This document shows, piece after piece, positions 1 to 5,454 of a DNA stretch of 5,454 nucleotides. The notes beneath the pieces were generated by a model that was not told the DNA's origin, searched no databases, and worked only from the letters and a program-made list of their open reading frames with translations. Origin of the DNA: an uncultured Arenimonas sp. (GTDB lineage: Bacteria > Pseudomonadota > Gammaproteobacteria > Xanthomonadales > Xanthomonadaceae). The translations under genes and the position numbers were made by a program. The stretch covers positions 1-5,454 of the forward strand of contig CAMPHE010000138.1 in the NCBI GenBank assembly GCA_946885815.1, given 5' to 3'. The first letter of the stretch is position 1. Every line of letters starts with the position of its first letter.

Positions 1-875
1 GCGGCACTCCACGCGGCGACGATCCGCCCCGTCTCCGCCAGCACCCTGTCGCGCGTCGCCGGATCGGCCGGCGACTCGGCGTAGTACGCGGCGACGATCA
101 CCGGCGCCCCGCCGCCGGGCGGCCAAGCGATCGCGACATCGTTGCTTACCTGCGTGTTGCTGGTCCCGGTCTTGTCGCCGACGGTCCAGCCGGGCAGCCC
201 GGCGCGCAACCGGCGGTCGCCGGTGGTGTTGCGCACCAGCCAGTCGGTGAGCCGCGCGCGCGATGCCGGCGCGAGCGCGTCGCCGAGCAGCAGCGTTCGC
301 CACGTCGCGGTCGTCGCGGCCGGCGTCGTCGTGTCGCGCGGGTCGCCCGGCGCCGCTTCGTTGAGGGCGGGTTCGTTCCGGTCCAGGCGCGTCGTCGCGT
401 CGCCGATCGAGCGCAGCCACGCGGTCAGTCCGGCCGGGCCGCCGTGTTCGCGCAGAAGCAGGTTCGCGGCCGTGTTGTCGCTGGTGGTCACCGCGGCTTC
501 GCAGAGCGCCGCGAGCGTCAGGCCGGCGTCGGCGTCCGCCTTCTCCACCACCGGTGACCACGACACCATCTCCTCCGCCGTCCAGTGCACGCGGCGCTCC
601 AGCGTGGTCGCGCCGGCTTCCACCGCCGCGAGCACCTGCGCCGCCAGCAGCGCCTTGAACGTGCTGCACATCGCGAAGCGCTCGTGCGCGCGGAACGCGA
701 GCGTGTCGCCGCTGCCGGTGTCGAGCGCGGACACGCCGAGCCGGCCGCCGTGCGCGGCTTCGAGCGCCGCGAGCCGCTGGCCGAAATCGTCGTCCCACGG
801 CAGGCGCGGCGTCGCCCACGCCAGGGTCGGCGCCGCGGCGATGGTCGCCAGGAAATGCCGTCGCGAAACGCCCAT
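1..875 (-). CDS. Class A serine beta-lactamase, Tat-exported, C-terminus cut by window edge
   Basis: Periplasmic enzyme that opens the beta-lactam ring by an acyl-serine mechanism. 291 residues are visible, close to the family's usual 290-300, so only a few C-terminal residues are missing. All class A motifs are present in order: the S-x-x-K motif STFK at residues 71-74 (nucleophile Ser71), SDN at 132-134, the omega-loop motif RNEPALN at 166-172 with general base Glu168, and KTG at 235-237. The N-terminus is a twin-arginine signal (SRRHFLA, residues 4-10), a short hydrophobic stretch and an Ala-Trp-Ala cleavage site after residue 21, so it is probably exported folded. The start is an ATG preceded by GGAGG (plus-strand 880-884) four bases upstream. 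Blocks such as MCSTFK, LRSIGDA and GDPRDTTTPAA resemble Stenotrophomonas L2; NTTG and WSPVVEK resemble KPC-type enzymes. No ampR lies beside its start. The family is near certain; the substrate spectrum cannot be read from sequence alone. Confidence 0.96.
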   Translation of the reverse strand, partial: MGVSRRHFLATIAAAPTLAWATPRLPWDDDFGQRLAALEAAHGGRLGVSALDTGSGDTLAFRAHERFAMCSTFKALLAAQVLAAVEAGATTLERRVHWTAEEMVSWSPVVEKADADAGLTLAALCEAAVTTSDNTAANLLLREHGGPAGLTAWLRSIGDATTRLDRNEPALNEAAPGDPRDTTTPAATTATWRTLLLGDALAPASRARLTDWLVRNTTGDRRLRAGLPGWTVGDKTGTSNTQVSNDVAIAWPPGGGAPVIVAAYYAESPADPATRDRVLAETGRIVAAWSA

Positions 876-1051
876 GAAACCTCCGCCTTCGAAAAACCGG
901 CGCCCATCCTCGCCTCCCGTTCTGGCATTTCGCGGGCAATCCGCGGACGGGGCGTCATTCCGCGCCGGATATCGCCCGAACCCGCGGGCGCCGCGCCCGG
1001 ACCACGCCAGATCGCCGGCGCACGCTGCGTCCATCCTCGGGAGAAACGACG
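876..1051. promoter_or_regulatory. Divergent intergenic region between beta-lactamase and secreted-protein genes
   Basis: This 176-bp gap should hold the promoters of both flanking genes, since they are transcribed away from each other. It contains the two ribosome-binding sites: GGAGG on the minus strand (880-884) for the beta-lactamase and GGGAGA on the plus strand (1039-1044), seven bases before the ATG at 1052. I could not find convincing -35/-10 boxes on either strand. There is a short perfect inverted repeat, CGGGCG-CCG-CGCCCG, at 985-999 and a weaker one, CGCGG-N5-CCGCG, at 931-945. In DNA this GC-rich either could be chance. No regulator gene or tRNA is present. That it is a promoter region is inferred from gene orientation. 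Confidence 0.45.
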
Positions 1052-2272
1052 ATGCGCGGATTCGGCAAATGGGCGGGAAGGGGCGTGGCGGCGATGGTCG
1101 CGGTGTTGGCGGTGCCGGTGCCGGCGCAGGGACGCGCCGGGCCGGCGGCGGGGGTCGCGCTCGACCCGGACGCCGTCACCCTTCTCTACGACGACCGCGG
1201 GCGCCCGAACCCGCACTACGACCCGCGCCGCCATTTCGAACTCGAGCCGCACTGGTCGACGCTCGCCGCGTACGCGTGGGAACTCGATGCGCGTCGGCGC
1301 GCGGTCGGCGAACCCGGCCTGCCGGCGCCGGACCCGGCGCTCGACGCGATGAAGCGGGTGCTGTCGCGCGGCGCGCTCGGCGCGCCGCCGCCGCCGCGGC
1401 GCGACATCGGCGCGTTGCAGGCCTTCGCCGCCGAAGCGGTCCGCACCGGCGAGCCCGACATCCGCCGCGAAGCCGCGCGCGACGTCGCCGGCGCGCTGCA
1501 GCTCTGGAACGACGCGGCTTTTCCGTACGACGGCGAGCAGCCGCTGGGTGCGCTGGCGGCGATCGCGCTGCCGCCCGTGCGTCCGTCGCTGTTCGCCACC
1601 GACGCCGTCATCGCCGCCGGCGGCGATACACCGCAGGCGCTCAGCGGTCGTTTCGGCATCGTGCATCGCTGGGTGTTGACGCCGGCGACGGCGACCGCCG
1701 CCGAAGACGCGTATGCGGCGCTGTACGACATCGGTGCCGCGGCGAACCTGCTGGTGCGTCCGCTGCAGCGCGTGCAGCTGTCCGCCGACGGTACGCTGGC
1801 GTCGTCCCCGAGCCATGCCCGGCAGGCGCAGGCGCTTCACGACGACGAACACGGCTGCGCCGGCTGGACGCCCGGCTTCGCGCTGGGGGGTCTGGAGGCG
1901 ACCGATCCGGCGTGGGCGGCCTTCGGCGACTGGCTGCCCGACGCGCACGCACAGGCGGCGCGGGGCGATGCCACGCTCTACGGTTTCTACGTCGGCACGC
2001 CGCTGCCCGCGACGCGCGCGACCGTCAGCGTGTCGCACGCGACGCTCGATCCGGCGGCCACGGGGTTCGCCGCGGCGACCACGCGCGTGTTCGACCTCGA
2101 CCACGACGCGGTGCCGGACCTGCTCGTGTGGGAAGGCACCGGGCCGGGTCCCGGCCACATCGACGGACCGACCGGAACCGACGACACGTGGTACCGCCTC
2201 GTGCTGGTGAATACCGGCGGCCGCTGGAAGGTGCTCGGCACGGACGTGTTCTCTTACGGCTGCGGCTGCTGA
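1052..2272 (+). CDS. Secreted protein of unknown function with calcium-loop-like motif and CGC tail
   Basis: I do not recognise the family with confidence. The 406-residue product starts with a signal peptide: basic residues 2-10, a hydrophobic Ala/Val stretch at about 11-25 and likely cleavage near residues 25-27 (VPAQG). The mature part is Ala/Pro/Arg-rich with few strong motifs. A Pro-rich linker (APPPPRR, 111-117) separates an N-terminal third (about 40-105) from the rest. Near the end, FDLDHDAVPDLLVWEG (347-362) has the D-x-D-x-D-x-x-x-D spacing (Asp348, 350, 352, 356) seen in calcium-binding loops of FG-GAP/VCBS-type repeats, but only one copy is present. It is followed by a beta-rich segment, WYRLVLVNTGGRWKVLGTDV, and a Cys-Gly-Cys terminus (404-406); the only other cysteine is Cys269. 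The start has a good ribosome-binding site (GGGAGA, 7-base spacing). The RDD gene follows after 58 bp on the same strand. That it is a real secreted protein is well supported; its function is unknown. Confidence 0.85.
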   Translation: MRGFGKWAGRGVAAMVAVLAVPVPAQGRAGPAAGVALDPDAVTLLYDDRGRPNPHYDPRRHFELEPHWSTLAAYAWELDARRRAVGEPGLPAPDPALDAMKRVLSRGALGAPPPPRRDIGALQAFAAEAVRTGEPDIRREAARDVAGALQLWNDAAFPYDGEQPLGALAAIALPPVRPSLFATDAVIAAGGDTPQALSGRFGIVHRWVLTPATATAAEDAYAALYDIGAAANLLVRPLQRVQLSADGTLASSPSHARQAQALHDDEHGCAGWTPGFALGGLEATDPAWAAFGDWLPDAHAQAARGDATLYGFYVGTPLPATRATVSVSHATLDPAATGFAAATTRVFDLDHDAVPDLLVWEGTGPGPGHIDGPTGTDDTWYRLVLVNTGGRWKVLGTDVFSYGCGC

Positions 2273-2330
2273 GCGCTGGCGCGCGCCTCGATCACGCGGC
2301 CTGCGCGATGCGGGGATCACGCTGTGCGCA

Positions 2331-3299
2331 ATGTCCGCGCCATCGCCCGACGCCATCGATACCGCGCCGCCACCCGGGTTCGCCGGTCCGTGGCGGCGCG
2401 GCTTCGCGCTGCTGGTCGACACGTTCGCGGTGGTACTGCTGGGCCTCGCACTCGGCGTGCTGATGGGCGAGACGCTCGCGCGCCTCGGTGGCTGGGAGCG
2501 CGTGTTCGGTTTCGCGCTCGCGCTCGCGTACCGCGGCCTGCTGGGCAGCCGGCTCGGCGGCGGCCAGACGCTCGGCAAGCGCCTGTCCGGCATCCGCGTC
2601 GTCGGCCGCGACGGCACGCCGCTGCCGCTGCCGCGCGCGCTGCTGCGCGAAACGCTGTTCCTCGCGCCGTTCTTCCTGCTCGGCGCGCCCGTGCCGCCGG
2701 ACGCGCTGCTGGGAGCGACCGGCATCGTGCTGGCGATCGTGCTGGTCGGTGGCCTGTTCGCGCTGGCGTATCTGTTCCTGTGCAACGGCCGCGGCCGGCG
2801 CACGCTGCACGACCTGCTCGCGGGCAGCGCGGTCGTGCGCGCGGCAGCGGCGCCGCCGGTGCCACCGGCATGGCGCGGTCATCTCGTCGTCATCGGGGTG
2901 GTCGCCGCGCTCGCGGCCACGGCGCCCCTCGTCGCGGCGCGCCTGATCAGCGGCACGACCGTCGAACGGCTGCTGCCGGTGCACGCGGCGCTGCGCGGGG
3001 CACCGGGCGTCCTCGACGCGCGGGTAAGCGCCGGAACGGCGTGGCGCGGCCCCGAAAAGTCGACGTCGCTCGTCCTCGTGCTGCGACTCTCCGGCGCCGA
3101 CGTCGACGAGGAGCTCCGCGCGCGCGAACTGGCGACGCAGGCGCTGGCGCTGTATCCGGAGGGGCGCACGCGCGACGTGGTGAAGGTGGTGCTGGCGCAC
3201 GGCTACGACATGGTGATCGCGTCGGACTGGCGTCGCCGCACGTTCGTGTTCGATCCGGACGCGCTGGTTCCGCCGGAAACGGAACCGGACGACCGCTAG
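2331..3299 (+). CDS. RDD-family membrane protein with C-terminal extension
   Basis: Integral membrane protein of 322 residues. The RDD signature is visible: an Arg-x-x-Ala-x-x-x-Asp motif at the start of the first helix (Arg23-Gly-Phe-Ala26-Leu-Leu-Val-Asp30), then GQTLGKRLSGIRVVGRDG (78-95), then LHDLLAGSAVV (159-169). Hydrophobic segments lie at about 25-46, 56-73, 107-121 and 129-151. Most small RDD proteins end soon after the LHD motif. Here there is a Pro/Ala linker, another hydrophobic helix (about 184-206), and a soluble domain of about 115 residues (207-322) containing a strand-like SLVLVLRLSG. RDD proteins are poorly understood; some members have been linked to ion transport or stress tolerance, so no substrate is assigned. 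The ATG has no clear Shine-Dalgarno sequence. It may form an operon with the upstream secreted-protein gene. Its stop overlaps that of the convergent acpH. Confidence 0.9.
   Translation: MSAPSPDAIDTAPPPGFAGPWRRGFALLVDTFAVVLLGLALGVLMGETLARLGGWERVFGFALALAYRGLLGSRLGGGQTLGKRLSGIRVVGRDGTPLPLPRALLRETLFLAPFFLLGAPVPPDALLGATGIVLAIVLVGGLFALAYLFLCNGRGRRTLHDLLAGSAVVRAAAAPPVPPAWRGHLVVIGVVAALAATAPLVAARLISGTTVERLLPVHAALRGAPGVLDARVSAGTAWRGPEKSTSLVLVLRLSGADVDEELRARELATQALALYPEGRTRDVVKVVLAHGYDMVIASDWRRRTFVFDPDALVPPETEPDDR
3296..3299. other. CTAG tetranucleotide holding the stop codons of two convergent genes
   Basis: Plus-strand TAG at 3297-3299 ends the RDD gene, and minus-strand TAG at 3298-3296 ends acpH. 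Both lie inside the palindrome CTAG, so the two coding regions overlap by four bases with no intergenic space. No stem-loop terminator is visible between the genes, so their transcripts probably run into each other's 3' ends. Confidence 0.9.
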
Positions 3300-3883
3300 C
3301 CGTTCCGGTCGGCCGCCACGAACGCCACGAGCGCGGGAAAGAACGCCTCGAACGTCGCTTCCAGCGCGGCCTCGTGCCGCGCGACGTCCCCGAGGCAATC
3401 GACGAGCCGCTCGCCGTTGCGCGACAGGCGCGTCGCGATGCGCGCGACGGCGCGGTCGACGCTGTCGCGCTCGCGATAGCTCCCGAGCCAGTCGTGCCGC
3501 GCCATCAGCGGCGCGATGGCGCGCAGGCGGTCGGGCAGCCGTTCGCGGTGCTGCAGCAGGTGCGCGTAGAAGCGCCCGGTGAACGCGTCGAGCGGCACGT
3601 CGCACCAGCGCGACCACGCCTGTGCGAGGCGATGGTCGAAATACACGTCGAGCGCGATGCCGGCATAGCGGCGGCGACCCTCGGGAAACAGCGAGCGCGC
3701 CGCGGCCACCGCGGGATGCGTGTCGGTGAACCGGTCGATGCGGCGATGCCGCAGGATCTCGGCGCGGACCGGTTCCGGCCATGCATCGGGGCCCGACGTG
3801 CCGAACACGAAATCGCCCAGCAGCGCGCCGAGCATCGCGTCGTCGTCGTGCCGCGCCAGATACACGTGGGCCAGATAATTCAC
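3296..3883 (-). CDS. acpH: Acyl-carrier-protein phosphodiesterase (ACP hydrolase)
   Basis: Cytoplasmic enzyme that removes the 4'-phosphopantetheine group from holo-ACP, giving apo-ACP, and so takes part in prosthetic-group turnover in fatty acid synthesis. The 195-residue length matches E. coli AcpH (about 193), and the landmarks align along the whole protein: N-terminal NYLAHVYLA (2-10), GALLGDFVFG (19-28, Asp24), HRRIDRFTD (46-54), LDVYFDH (78-84) and the C-terminal HEAALEATFEAFFP (170-183). The His/Asp-rich motifs are the likely metal-binding and catalytic residues of this HD-like family. The start is GTG (plus-strand 3881-3883), chosen because the family begins M-N-(F/Y)-L-A-H. No in-frame ATG fits, and the nearby ATG at 3888-3890 is out of frame. 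A G-run immediately before the GTG is the only Shine-Dalgarno-like sequence. A REP-like repeat begins only eight bases upstream. It is divergent from selO and convergent with the RDD gene. Confidence 0.93.
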   Translation of the reverse strand: MNYLAHVYLARHDDDAMLGALLGDFVFGTSGPDAWPEPVRAEILRHRRIDRFTDTHPAVAAARSLFPEGRRRYAGIALDVYFDHRLAQAWSRWCDVPLDAFTGRFYAHLLQHRERLPDRLRAIAPLMARHDWLGSYRERDSVDRAVARIATRLSRNGERLVDCLGDVARHEAALEATFEAFFPALVAFVAADRNG

Positions 3884-3997
3884 CCCCCATTGTAGGAGCG
3901 GCTTCAGCCGCGACCGCCATGCCGCTCCGCCACGGCCCCGGCGCTCGCGGACGTCGCCATGGCGCGACCTGAACGCCGGGCGCGCTAAGGTCGCCGG
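3884..3997. promoter_or_regulatory. Divergent acpH-selO intergenic region
   Basis: These 114 bp separate the starts of acpH (minus) and selO (plus) and should carry promoters for both. They hold the REP-like repeat (3891-3928) and, at the right end, the selO ribosome-binding site TAAGG (3986-3990), seven bases before the ATG. No clear -35/-10 pair is visible on either strand. The promoter role is inferred from orientation. Confidence 0.45.
3891..3928 (+). repeat. GTAG-headed REP-like palindromic element
   Basis: Begins with GTAG at 3892-3895, followed by the hairpin GCGGC-TTCA-GCCGC (3898-3911; five-base stem, four-base loop). A second, nested pairing is possible: GGAGCGGC (3895-3902) is the exact reverse complement of GCCGCTCC (3921-3928), so the element could also fold as an eight-base outer stem. 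The block TGTAGGAGCGGCTTCAGCCG matches, from memory, an interspersed repeat common in Xanthomonadales and pseudomonad genomes. Such GTAG-headed elements are known to be mobilised by RAYT (TnpA-REP) transposases; none is encoded here. Only one copy is in the window, so repetitiveness must be tested genome-wide. Structure is seen directly; family assignment rests on recall. Confidence 0.72.
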
Positions 3998-5454
3998 ATG
4001 ACCCCTGCCGCCGCCGCCCTCGACGCGATCCCCTTCGAACATACCTACGCCGCGCTGCCGGAGCGTTTCCGGCAGGCCGTTCCCCCGACTCCCGTGGCGG
4101 CGCCGCGACTGCTCGCGCTGAACGACGCGCTCGCGGCCGAACTGGGGCTCGCCGGCGTGCTGCGTGCCGGGGAGCCCGACGTCGCGACGGTGTTCGGCGG
4201 GAACCGCGTGCCGGCCGGCGCGCGGCCGATCGCGATGGCGTATGCCGGCCACCAGTTCGGCGGGTTCGTGCCGCAGCTCGGCGACGGGCGCGCGATCCTG
4301 CTCGGCGAAGTGATCGACGTGCACGGACGCCGCCGCGACGTGCAGCTCAAGGGCGCCGGCCCCACGGCGTTTTCGCGCCGCGGCGACGGGCGCGCCGGCC
4401 TCGGCCCGGTGCTGCGCGAGTTCCTGATGGGCGAGGCGATGCACGCGCTCGGCATCCCGACCACGCGCGCGCTCGCGGCGGTCGCCACCGGCGAGGTCGT
4501 GCTGCGCGACCCGCCGGCGCCGGGCGCGGTGCTGGTGCGTGTCGCGGCCAGCCACGTGCGCGTCGGCACGTTCGAGTATTTCGCGGCGCGCGGCGACGTC
4601 GAGGGCGTGCGCACGCTCGCCGATTACGTGATCGCGCGGCACTACCCCGGACTCGCCGCACGCGACGATCGCCATCTCGCGCTGCTCGACGCGATCGCGG
4701 CCCGGCAGGCGTCCCTGGTGGCGGCGTGGATGCACGTCGGCTTCGTGCACGGGGTGATGAACACCGACAACATGGCGGTGTCGGGCGAGACCATCGACTA
4801 CGGGCCGTGCGCGTTCCTCGACGAATACCATCCCGGCAAGACCTTCAGCTCGATCGACCGGCACGGCCGCTACGCGTTCTCCAACCAGGCGGCGATCGCG
4901 CAGTGGAATCTCGCGCGACTCGCCGAGTGCCTGCTGCCGCTGGTGGACGCGGCGACGGGCGAGCCGAAGGATCCGCAGGAGCCGGCGTCCGAAGCCGCGA
5001 TGGACGCGGTGGTCGCCGTTTTGGAGGCGTTCCCCGCGCGGTTCGAAGAGGCCTGGCTCGCCGGCATGCGCCGAAAGCTGGGCCTCGTCGACGAACATGG
5101 CGACGACACCGCGCTGGTCGACGACCTGCTGCTGGCGATGCAGTCGGCGCAGGCCGACTGGACGCTGACGTTCCGGCGGCTCGGCGAAGCCGCGGCCGCG
5201 GACGACGGCCGCGACGCGCTGCCCGAAGACCCGGTCGCGCCGGCGGGATTCCTCGACGCGTGGAGCGAGCGCTGGCGCGCGCGCCGTGCGGACGACCTGC
5301 GGCCGCCGGCAGACGTCGCGGCGGCGATGCGCGCGGTGAATCCGGCGGTGATTCCGCGGAATCATCGGGTGGAGCAGGCGCTGGCGGCGGCGGTCGAAGG
5401 CGATCTCGCGCCGTTCGGGGCGTTGCTCGACGCGGTGAGGGCACCGTTCGCCGA
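3998..5454 (+). CDS. selO: SelO/YdiU protein AMPylase, C-terminus cut by window edge
   Basis: Pseudokinase-fold enzyme that transfers AMP from ATP to hydroxyl residues of target proteins; in E. coli it is linked to oxidative-stress responses and redox proteins. 485 residues are visible. Family blocks in order: YAGHQFGGFVPQLGDGRA (82-99), DVQLKGAGPTAFSRRGDGRA (114-133), LREFLMGEAMHALGIPTTRAL (139-159), HGVMNTDNMAVSG (251-263), DYGPCAFLD (267-275) and NPAVIPRNHRVEQAL (448-462). The residues expected for catalysis are intact: Lys118 and Glu141 (23 apart), Arg181, Arg188, Asp257, Asn258 and Mg-binding Asp267. Their spacing equals that of Pseudomonas syringae SelO (Lys113, Glu136, Arg176, Arg183, Asp252, Asn253, Asp262). 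The start is the ATG after TAAGG with seven-base spacing. By comparison with E. coli, about 25-40 C-terminal residues, including the conserved redox-site cysteine region, lie beyond the window. It is divergent from acpH. Confidence 0.97.
   Translation, partial: MTPAAAALDAIPFEHTYAALPERFRQAVPPTPVAAPRLLALNDALAAELGLAGVLRAGEPDVATVFGGNRVPAGARPIAMAYAGHQFGGFVPQLGDGRAILLGEVIDVHGRRRDVQLKGAGPTAFSRRGDGRAGLGPVLREFLMGEAMHALGIPTTRALAAVATGEVVLRDPPAPGAVLVRVAASHVRVGTFEYFAARGDVEGVRTLADYVIARHYPGLAARDDRHLALLDAIAARQASLVAAWMHVGFVHGVMNTDNMAVSGETIDYGPCAFLDEYHPGKTFSSIDRHGRYAFSNQAAIAQWNLARLAECLLPLVDAATGEPKDPQEPASEAAMDAVVAVLEAFPARFEEAWLAGMRRKLGLVDEHGDDTALVDDLLLAMQSAQADWTLTFRRLGEAAAADDGRDALPEDPVAPAGFLDAWSERWRARRADDLRPPADVAAAMRAVNPAVIPRNHRVEQALAAAVEGDLAPFGALLDAVRAPFA

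Noticed and set aside
985..999. CGGGCG-CCG-CGCCCG hairpin in the divergent region as an operator or terminator
   Set aside because: Six-base GC stem, no T-run, and such repeats arise often by chance at this GC content. Mentioned in the intergenic entry only.
142..2463. Very long plus-strand open frame (773 codons) antisense to the beta-lactamase and out of frame with the secreted-protein gene
   Set aside because: Its translation is low-complexity Arg/Ala/Ser-rich with no family motifs, whereas the beta-lactamase on the opposite strand has every catalytic motif. High GC removes stop codons from shadow frames.
518..2803. Long minus-strand open frame (761 codons) across the secreted-protein and RDD genes
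   Set aside because: Arg-rich composition typical of a shadow frame; it overlaps well-supported genes on the plus strand and the beta-lactamase in another frame.
2292..3920. Long minus-strand open frame (542 codons) across the RDD gene and acpH
   Set aside because: Arg/Ala/Gln-rich with no recognisable domain; both overlapped genes have clear family motifs in other frames.
3953..3968. GTCGC-CATGGC-GCGAC inverted repeat upstream of selO
   Set aside because: Only five paired bases around a six-base centre; not distinguishable from chance in this composition.
3884..5365. In-frame minus-strand extension upstream of acpH, antisense to selO (about 494 extra residues)
   Set aside because: AcpH proteins begin at the MNYLAH-type N-terminus, and the extension is His/Arg-rich shadow sequence opposite an intact selO. 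The frame is open only because of base composition.
1..5454. Mobile element, prophage, CRISPR array, toxin-antitoxin pair, tRNA or rRNA
   Set aside because: Nothing on either strand supports these: no transposase or integrase motifs, no regularly spaced direct repeats, no tRNA-like fold, and almost all the sequence is accounted for by the five genes.

Overview
The window is very GC-rich (roughly 70% or more by eye, not counted) and densely coding, with strong G/C bias at third codon positions. Three things point to a gammaproteobacterium of the Xanthomonadales (Lysobacter/Luteimonas-like). The class A beta-lactamase resembles the Tat-exported L2 enzyme of Stenotrophomonas. The acpH and selO genes are of proteobacterial type. 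A 'TGTAGGAGCGGCTTCAGCCG' repeat, of the GTAG-headed REP kind common in this group, lies upstream of acpH. The assignment to this order is an inference.

Layout: (1) 1-875, minus strand: a class A serine beta-lactamase with a twin-arginine signal peptide, lacking only its extreme C-terminus at the window edge. (2) 876-1051: a 176-bp divergent intergenic region. (3) 1052-2272, plus strand: a secreted 406-aa protein of unknown function, ending in one Asp-rich calcium-loop-like motif and a Cys-Gly-Cys tail. (4) 2331-3299, plus strand: an RDD-family membrane protein with an extra C-terminal membrane segment and soluble domain, 58 bp downstream of gene 3 and possibly co-transcribed with it. (5) 3296-3883, minus strand: acpH, acyl-carrier-protein phosphodiesterase, convergent with the RDD gene and sharing a CTAG tetranucleotide in which both stop codons lie. 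(6) 3884-3997: a 114-bp divergent intergenic region with the REP-like repeat next to the acpH start. (7) 3998-5454, plus strand: selO (ydiU), a pseudokinase-fold protein AMPylase, cut at its C-terminus by the window edge.

The genes do not form one pathway. Three products are predicted at or beyond the membrane (beta-lactamase, secreted protein, RDD protein) and two are cytoplasmic protein-modification enzymes (AcpH removes phosphopantetheine from ACP, SelO adds AMP to proteins). I found no mobile element, phage gene, CRISPR array, RNA gene or multi-gene defence system. The most interesting items are the uncharacterised secreted protein, the active-site variation in the beta-lactamase, the REP-like element at the acpH start, and the shared stop tetranucleotide.
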